A stretch of 64,000 nt of DNA, taken from positions 899,198-963,197 of the forward strand of contig NZ_JAPKNI010000001.1 in the NCBI RefSeq assembly GCF_026343955.1, written 5' to 3'. Below the pieces are notes generated by a model. The model saw nothing but the letters and a program-made list of their open reading frames with translations, searched no databases and had not been told where the DNA came from. Below are positions 58,771 through 64,000 of this stretch, one piece after another (the first letter of the stretch is position 1; each line of letters begins with the position of its first letter). Origin of the DNA: Kaistia defluvii (lineage in GTDB: Bacteria > Pseudomonadota > Alphaproteobacteria > Rhizobiales > Kaistiaceae). The position numbers were made by a program, and so were the translations under genes.

Positions 58771-61700
58771 TCAATGCGCCGGAGCGGGGGTCGCTGCTGG
58801 CGCGGGAACCGCCGGCTGCTCCTCGTCCTCGTCGCGCTTCGCATGCGCGCTGGAGAGGTAGGTGTAGAACATCGGCACCACGAACAGCGTGAACACCGTG
58901 CCGATCGACATGCCGGTCGCGATGACCAGGCCCATCGAGAAGCGGGCCTTGGCGCCGGCGCCTTCCGCGAACAGCAGCGGCAGCACGCCGAACACCATGG
59001 CGGCCGTCGTCATCAGGATCGGCCGGAGACGCACGCGCGCGGCCTCGACGATCGCATCATGCCGGTTGAGCCCGCGTTCCTCGCGCTGCTGGTTGGCAAA
59101 CTCCACCATCAGGATGCCGTGTTTCGTGATCAACCCGACAAGGGTGATCAGGCCCACCTGCGAGTAGATGTTCAGCGACGCCGCGCCCAGATTGAGCGGG
59201 ATCAGCGCGCCAAAGATCGAAAGCGGCACCGACATCATGATGATCAGCGGATCGCGGAAGCTCTCGAACTGCGCCGCCAGCACCAGATAGATGACGACGA
59301 TGGCCAGTCCGAACACGATCAGCAGCGAGTTGCCAGTCTCGAGCTCCGTACGCGACTGTCCGGCGTATTCGATGAAGTAGCCGGACGGCAGCACCTCGCT
59401 CGCGATCTGCTGCAGCGTGGCGAGGCCATCGCCCGACGTCACCGTCGGCCGCGGCAGCGCCGCCAGCGTCGCCGAATTGAGCTGGTTGAACTGCTCGATC
59501 GCCGGCGCCGAACCTTCCGTGTTGATCGAAACCACCGAGGAAAGCGGGACCATGTCGCCGGCCTGCGAGCGGACGAAGAAGGTCCCCAGGCTTTCCGGAT
59601 TCAGACGGTACCTCTCGGGGACCTGGGTGATGATGTCATAGGCGCGGGCTTCCCGATCGAATTTCGAGATGCCGTTCTCACCCACCAGCAGGGTCAGCGT
59701 GTTGCCGATCTCGGCAACCGAGACGCCGAGTGCCGCGGCCCGGTTGCGGTCGATCACCACATTCACCTTCGGCGTATCGAAGGAGAGCGAGTTCTGCACG
59801 ACGATGAACTTGCCCGACGCCATGGCGCGGTTCTTGATCTCCTCCGCCACCGCGTAGACGCGATCCGCCGGCTCGGTCGACTGGATGACGAACTGGATCG
59901 GCAACCCGCCGCCCGTTCCCGGCAGCGACGGGACCGCGAACACGAAGGCCTGAACGCCCGCCACCTTGTCGAGGCGCGCCTGCACCTCCGCCTGCACCTC
60001 GGGCTGGCCGCGCGTGCGCTCCGCCCAGGGCTTCAGCACCAGTCCGGAGAAGGCCGAATTGGCCGAACCGGAACCGGCGATCGAGAACAGGGCCTGCCGC
60101 TCGGGAATATCGGCGGTCTTCTGGGCGATCTCGTCGACATAGAGCTGCGTGTAGTCGATCGTCGCATATTGCGGCGCCGTGATCAGCGTGAACATGGCGC
60201 CCTCGTCTTCCTCCGGCGCCAGTTCGGACGCCGTGTTGAGGAACAGGAACACCATGGTGCCGAGAATGGCGGCGACCATCAGCAGCGTGATCGGCCGGAC
60301 CTTCAGCGAACCGATCAGCCGGCGGGCATACCAGTGGCTGAAGCTCTCGAAGACACGGTCGATGAAATGCTGGATGCGGCCGCCGCCTGGCTTCAGGATA
60401 CGGGCGGACATCATCGGCGATACCGTCAAGGCGACGAAACCCGACAGGATCACCGCGCCGGCGAGCGTCAGCGAGAACTCGCGGAACAATGCGCCGGTCA
60501 CGCCCTGGGTGAAGGCCATCGGCGCATACACCGCCGCCAGCGTGATCGTCATGGTGATCACCGCGCCGGTGATCTCCTGCATGCCGACGATCGCCGCCTT
60601 CATCGGTTTCAGCCCCTCCTCGATGTGGCGGTGGATGTTCTCCACCACCACGATCGCGTCATCGACCACGAGGCCGATGGCCAGAACCATGGCGAGCAGG
60701 GTCAGCGTGTTGAGCGAATAGCCGAGCGCCCAGAGGATGAAACAGACGCCGATCAGCGATAGCGGGATCGTCACGATCGGAATGATCACCGACCGGAACG
60801 ACCCAAGGAACAGGAAGATCACGACCACGACGATGGCCGACGCTTCCAGGATCGTCCGGATAACCTCCTCGATCGAGGCGCTGATCGCCTCGGTCGAATC
60901 GTAGACCAGCTCGATATGCATGCCTTCCGGCAGCGAATCCGCAATCAGCGGGAGCTCGCGGCGAACGCCGGAGGCGACGTCGAGCGGGTTGGCCGAGGGC
61001 GTCTGGAAGATGCCGAGGAACACGCCTTCCTTGCCGTTGAAGCGGACTTCCGTATCCGTGGAAGCGGCCGCGAGTTCGATCGTGGCGACGTCGCGAAGGC
61101 GAACGATGTCCGCGCCATTGGCACGGATCGGCAGCGCGCCGAACGTCTCGGGATCCTGAAGCGTCGTCTTCGCCTCGATCGAATAGGCGTAGAACTCGTT
61201 CTTGGTCTTGCCCGGCGCCGACAGGAAGTTGGAGCCCTTGATCGCGGTCAGCACCTCGGTTGCGGTCACGTTGCGCGAGGCGAGCGCGACCGGATCGATC
61301 CAGACCCGCATGGCGAATTCCTGCGCGCCGAGGATTTCCGCATTGGCGACACCGTCGACGGTGGCGAAACGCGGCTGGATCACGCGGATCAGGTAATCCG
61401 TGAGCTGCTGCGCGTTCATCGTGTCGCTGCGCGCCGCGAGATACATCAGCGCGAACTGGAAGCCCGTGCCCTTCTGGATCACCGGGTCCTCTGCCTCGTC
61501 CGGAAGCTTGCCGCGCACCTGCTGGACCTTGGCGATGACTTCCGTCAGCGCCTTGTCCGGGTTGGTGTTCAGCCGCATGTAGACGGAAACCGTCGACACG
61601 CCGAGCGAGCTCTTGGACGTGACGTAATCCACGCCCTCAGCCGAGGAAACGGACTTGGCGATGGTGGAGGTGATGAAGCCCTGGATGACGTCGGCGCTGG

Positions 61701-61860
61701 CGCCCGGATAGACGGTGGTGACGGTCACGACCGTCTCATCCACCTTGGGATATTGGCGGATCGACATCGACAGGATGCCCTGCGCGCCCAAGAGCAGCAT
61801 CAGCAGGCTGACGACCGTCGCGAGGACAGGACGGCGGATAAAGAGTTCGGAGAAGCTCAT
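58771..61860 (-). CDS. RND-family multidrug efflux permease (MexI/AcrB-like)
   Basis: A 1029-aa RND permease with twelve helices. It starts MSFSELFIRRPVLATVVSLLM; the proton-relay Asp pair is in GLVVDDAIVVVEN, and GGSRS-type motifs are replaced by PGGGRIQHFIDRVFE between halves. The tail is unusually acidic and Pro/Ala-rich (KRDEDEEQPAVPAPAATPAP). The adaptor overlaps it by four bases. It expels drugs, solvents or signalling molecules; substrate unknown. No outer-membrane channel gene is present. Confidence 0.94.
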   Translation of the reverse strand: MSFSELFIRRPVLATVVSLLMLLLGAQGILSMSIRQYPKVDETVVTVTTVYPGASADVIQGFITSTIAKSVSSAEGVDYVTSKSSLGVSTVSVYMRLNTNPDKALTEVIAKVQQVRGKLPDEAEDPVIQKGTGFQFALMYLAARSDTMNAQQLTDYLIRVIQPRFATVDGVANAEILGAQEFAMRVWIDPVALASRNVTATEVLTAIKGSNFLSAPGKTKNEFYAYSIEAKTTLQDPETFGALPIRANGADIVRLRDVATIELAAASTDTEVRFNGKEGVFLGIFQTPSANPLDVASGVRRELPLIADSLPEGMHIELVYDSTEAISASIEEVIRTILEASAIVVVVIFLFLGSFRSVIIPIVTIPLSLIGVCFILWALGYSLNTLTLLAMVLAIGLVVDDAIVVVENIHRHIEEGLKPMKAAIVGMQEITGAVITMTITLAAVYAPMAFTQGVTGALFREFSLTLAGAVILSGFVALTVSPMMSARILKPGGGRIQHFIDRVFESFSHWYARRLIGSLKVRPITLLMVAAILGTMVFLFLNTASELAPEEDEGAMFTLITAPQYATIDYTQLYVDEIAQKTADIPERQALFSIAGSGSANSAFSGLVLKPWAERTRGQPEVQAEVQARLDKVAGVQAFVFAVPSLPGTGGGLPIQFVIQSTEPADRVYAVAEEIKNRAMASGKFIVVQNSLSFDTPKVNVVIDRNRAAALGVSVAEIGNTLTLLVGENGISKFDREARAYDIITQVPERYRLNPESLGTFFVRSQAGDMVPLSSVVSINTEGSAPAIEQFNQLNSATLAALPRPTVTSGDGLATLQQIASEVLPSGYFIEYAGQSRTELETGNSLLIVFGLAIVVIYLVLAAQFESFRDPLIIMMSVPLSIFGALIPLNLGAASLNIYSQVGLITLVGLITKHGILMVEFANQQREERGLNRHDAIVEAARVRLRPILMTTAAMVFGVLPLLFAEGAGAKARFSMGLVIATGMSIGTVFTLFVVPMFYTYLSSAHAKRDEDEEQPAVPAPAATPAPAH

Positions 61861-63074
61861 GACTTGGAAGCCTCCGGGTTCACCGTGGCGCCCTTGACCG
61901 GCTGGACCGAATTATCGACCGCAACCGGGCTGCCGCTCGAAAGCTTGTTCTGGCCCGACGTCACGATCCGCATGCCCGGCTTCACGCCATCCAGGATCTC
62001 GATCACGTCGCCGGATCGACGGCCAACCTTGACGAAGATCTGCTTGGCGATGAGGTTTGGCGCGGCCGCATCCGCGGGCTTGCCATCTGCGGGCTTGGTC
62101 TCCGCCGCCTTGCTCTCTCCGGCCTTGCCCTCTCCGGCCTTGGCATCGGCCGTCGCCGGCGCGTCCTGCACGGCATAGACATAGGCGCCGTAGAGACTGA
62201 TGGTCACGGCGGTCTGCGGCAAGGCGATCACGTCGGTTTCGACGGGAAGGTCGACGCGCACGCGAATGAACTGGCCCGGACGCAGCGTGCCGTCCGGATT
62301 GTCGAGCAGCGCCTGCACGCTCACCAGCCGCGAGGCCGCGTCGATCTTCGGATCGATACCGGTGATCGTGCCGCTGAAGTTCAGGTCGTCCTCTTTCAGG
62401 CCGAAGCGGACCGGCTGGCCGATCTTGAGCGAGCCGAGCTCCTGCTCCGGCACGCTGAAATTGACCTTGATCCGGTCGAGATTCTGCAGCGTCGCCACCA
62501 CGGTCGCCGGCTGCACATACTGGCCGACATCGATCTTCGGAATACCGATGGTGCCGGCGAAGGGCGCCTTGATCGCCTTCTCGTCCAGGGTCGCCTCGAG
62601 CTGGGTCAGCGCGCCCTTGGCCTTGTCGAGGTTGTTCTGGGCGTCCTGCAGCGAGGCGACCGTGCTGACATTGCGCTGCAAGAGCGCCTGCGCGCGGCTC
62701 AGCGCATCCTGGCTGACGGCGACCGCGGTGTTCGCGCTGACCAGGCCGGCGCGCTCGACCGCGTCGTCGATCTGCACGAGCAGCTGGCCCTGCTGGACCT
62801 TGTCGTTCGCCTTGAACAGGATCTTCTCGACGATGCCGCCGGTCTGCACGGCGACATCGACGCCCTCGGCAGCCGCCGCGGTACCGACCGCCTCGATGCC
62901 GGGCGTCCACTGGGCGGGCTCGACCGTGATCGCCGAAATCGTGACGACGGGTGCCTTCATTCCGGCAAAAAATTGCTCAATCATCTTGTCGCGGAAGAAA
63001 TTGAACCAGATCAGGCCGCCACAGATCGCCACGACGACGACGAGCAGGATCGTAGCAAGGATAAACCGCTTCAT
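61857..63074 (-). CDS. RND efflux periplasmic adaptor (MexH/AcrA-like)
   Basis: A 405-aa adaptor. One N-terminal helix (RFILATILLVVVVAICGGLI), then the lipoyl half VQTGGIVEKILFKANDKVQQGQ, an alpha-hairpin (about residues 95-160) and IKAPFAGTIGIPKIDVGQYV. The beta-barrel is followed by an unusual Ala/Lys/Glu low-complexity insert (about residues 305-336, bases 62070-62160, KAGEGKAGESKAAETKPADG and more) before the membrane-proximal domain. I chose ATG 63074; upstream codons are open but unlike the family. The promoter and a palindrome lie at 63193-63217. Confidence 0.93.
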   Translation of the reverse strand: MKRFILATILLVVVVAICGGLIWFNFFRDKMIEQFFAGMKAPVVTISAITVEPAQWTPGIEAVGTAAAAEGVDVAVQTGGIVEKILFKANDKVQQGQLLVQIDDAVERAGLVSANTAVAVSQDALSRAQALLQRNVSTVASLQDAQNNLDKAKGALTQLEATLDEKAIKAPFAGTIGIPKIDVGQYVQPATVVATLQNLDRIKVNFSVPEQELGSLKIGQPVRFGLKEDDLNFSGTITGIDPKIDAASRLVSVQALLDNPDGTLRPGQFIRVRVDLPVETDVIALPQTAVTISLYGAYVYAVQDAPATADAKAGEGKAGESKAAETKPADGKPADAAAPNLIAKQIFVKVGRRSGDVIEILDGVKPGMRIVTSGQNKLSSGSPVAVDNSVQPVKGATVNPEASKS

Positions 63075-63192
63075 GATTGGCAATCCGGTGAGCGCGCGGC
63101 CGATGGAAAGACGGCAGGCGCATTGCAAAAATACAAAGATCGCGGAAACGCGCCACGCGGGCTTGCTTCCTCGATCATGAAGCGGAAATTAG

Positions 63193-63217
63193 TGTACCTG
63201 GAGTACAGGACTGTCAA
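63193..63217 (-). promoter_or_regulatory. Promoter and palindromic operator of the RND operon
   Basis: TGTAC (63193-63197) and GTACA (63203-63207) form a palindrome typical of TetR/AcrR sites, lying in the spacer of a minus-strand promoter with consensus -35 TTGACA (63212-63217); the -10 is less clear (CACTAA or TACACT). The start codon of the adaptor is 118 nt downstream. No regulator gene adjoins. Confidence 0.6.
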
Positions 63218-64000
63218 CGTGCACCCAGGCCGGTGAGGCCGTTCGCTCTAAGCTCGTGCTAACTCCGCAACACACGTCGATTGGATCCGGGCGATCCGAA
63301 GCGCTTCCGCCTGGCGACGCGCGGGCATCCCAGAGAAGGGCGTTCTGCGACGTTGCCGGGGAGGCCGGCCCGAGCCGCCGCCATGCACGGCGGTGGCTCC
63401 CGGCGTAGCACGAAGCCACACTCCCCCCGGGAGAGAACGGCGTCCCTTGCGGCGGTCGCGGGGCCCCCGACCATCGGCCAGGATGGGTCTGGAAGGGCTC
63501 CCAAAGCGGGCCTGTCCCGCGTCCCGCCCAAAGCCCTGTCGAACGCTGGAACTCCGGCATCCGTTCGATCGGATCAAGGTCCGGTTCGACCAAGGCGGCG
63601 CGGCACGGGTCTTCAGGCGCCAGGAGGGTGAAAAGCTCGCCAGGTTCCTCGGCTCGGCGGGCTGCTGGACGGATCGCGCGCGTCGGCATGGCGCCATTCG
63701 GCGAACCGGAGGCGGAACAGAGGGGGAGGTTCCGGCCACCTTGCCGTGGCAGCCCGGATCTCTGTCGCCCTCCCCCCATCGGCGGTGCCTCGGGTCCGGC
63801 CAGCCACCGATGCGCTGGGTCGTCACCCCTTTGTCTTTGTCTTTGGTTGGGACGATTGTCGGGGATCGGTTGCGCTTGGCGGCGCTTTTGCGCGGCTGAC
63901 TGGCATCTGGCCGGCTTGCGCTTGGCTGGGCCTTACCCGCGCCCCCGCGCCTGGGCCTCGCTCCCCGCCCCGCGCTCCGCCTTCGCGCCGGCCTATGGCC
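63218..64000. other. 783-nt terminal region without a supportable gene
   Basis: Several open frames cross this region on both strands, but all are Arg/Pro/Gly-rich, low in hydrophobic core, lack an RBS and show no recognised family; they look like GC-driven chance frames. It carries GC-rich blocks and may be a decayed segment. A real gene could begin at the right edge and run out of the window. Confidence 0.5.

Noticed and set aside
63218..63899. Several 60-196-aa frames on both strands at the right end
   Set aside because: Arg/Pro-rich composition, no RBS, overlapping on both strands, and no family; treated as non-coding.

Overview
The window is GC-rich, densely coded chromosomal DNA from an alphaproteobacterium, most likely of the order Hyphomicrobiales (Rhizobiales). 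This rests on several features seen together: ornithine decarboxylase beside homospermidine synthase, a BioMNY biotin uptake operon, OpgC, purEK flanked by YdcH-like genes, a DUF1127 gene followed by CCUCCUCCC-loop RNA hairpins, and rhizobial-type palindromic intergenic repeats. I cannot fix the genus from sequence alone. I recognised no rRNA, tRNA, CRISPR array, transposase, phage gene or plasmid replication gene, so this looks like core and mildly accessory chromosome rather than an island.

Layout. 0-2 kb: two ATPases of a peptide-type ABC importer, the first cut by the window edge. 2-4.4 kb: a CobW/ZNG-type GTPase with a histidine-rich loop and a WD40 protein, separated by a near-perfect hairpin. 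4.4-5.4 kb: a small haem-copper-oxidase-like membrane protein and, on the minus strand, a 50-aa DUF1127 gene followed by CcsR-like hairpins. 5.8-9.8 kb: the polyamine block (odc, an acetyltransferase, hss) with a long structured leader. 9.8-13.7 kb: GGT-family hydrolase, amidase and LysR regulator. 13.8-15.6 kb: Ni/Co export pair. 15.6-23.4 kb: class I amidotransferase, orphan TakP-like binding protein, KdsD, outer-membrane beta-barrel, MarR regulator and two exporters. 23.5-26 kb: HdhA-like SDR, and a molybdoenzyme with its cytochrome b. 26.4-32.2 kb: two dehydrogenases, a four-gene end-overlapping operon (PEP-mutase-like, two GNATs, DHRS6-like SDR) and two small unknown genes. 32.8-39.3 kb: D-xylonate dehydratase, aminotransferase, a Gly-rich DUF533 protein, KDPG aldolase and an MFS carrier. 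39.7-43.9 kb: a eukaryotic-like (type 2) isoleucyl-tRNA synthetase and a luciferase-like oxidoreductase. 43.9-47.8 kb: bioMNY, a DnaQ-like exonuclease and a Xre/RES toxin-antitoxin pair. 47.9-53 kb: purEK, a degenerate GGDEF protein, two YdcH proteins, OpgC and a TauE-type exporter. 53.1-63.1 kb: MarR-EmrA-EmrB, an alpha/beta hydrolase, ChrA and a MexHI-like RND pump. 63.2-64 kb: no supportable gene.

How the genes work together. Ornithine decarboxylase makes putrescine and homospermidine synthase joins two putrescines, so 5.8-9.1 kb is a short homospermidine route under a leader resembling the alphaproteobacterial speF element. Three efflux systems (EmrAB, RND, ChrA) lie within 10 kb. The most interesting signals outside the protein genes are the DUF1127/CcsR array (5.0-5.4 kb), the odc leader, the two near-identical promoters in front of bioMNY and the exonuclease gene, the nested operators of the Xre/RES pair, and the three families of palindromic repeats scattered between genes.
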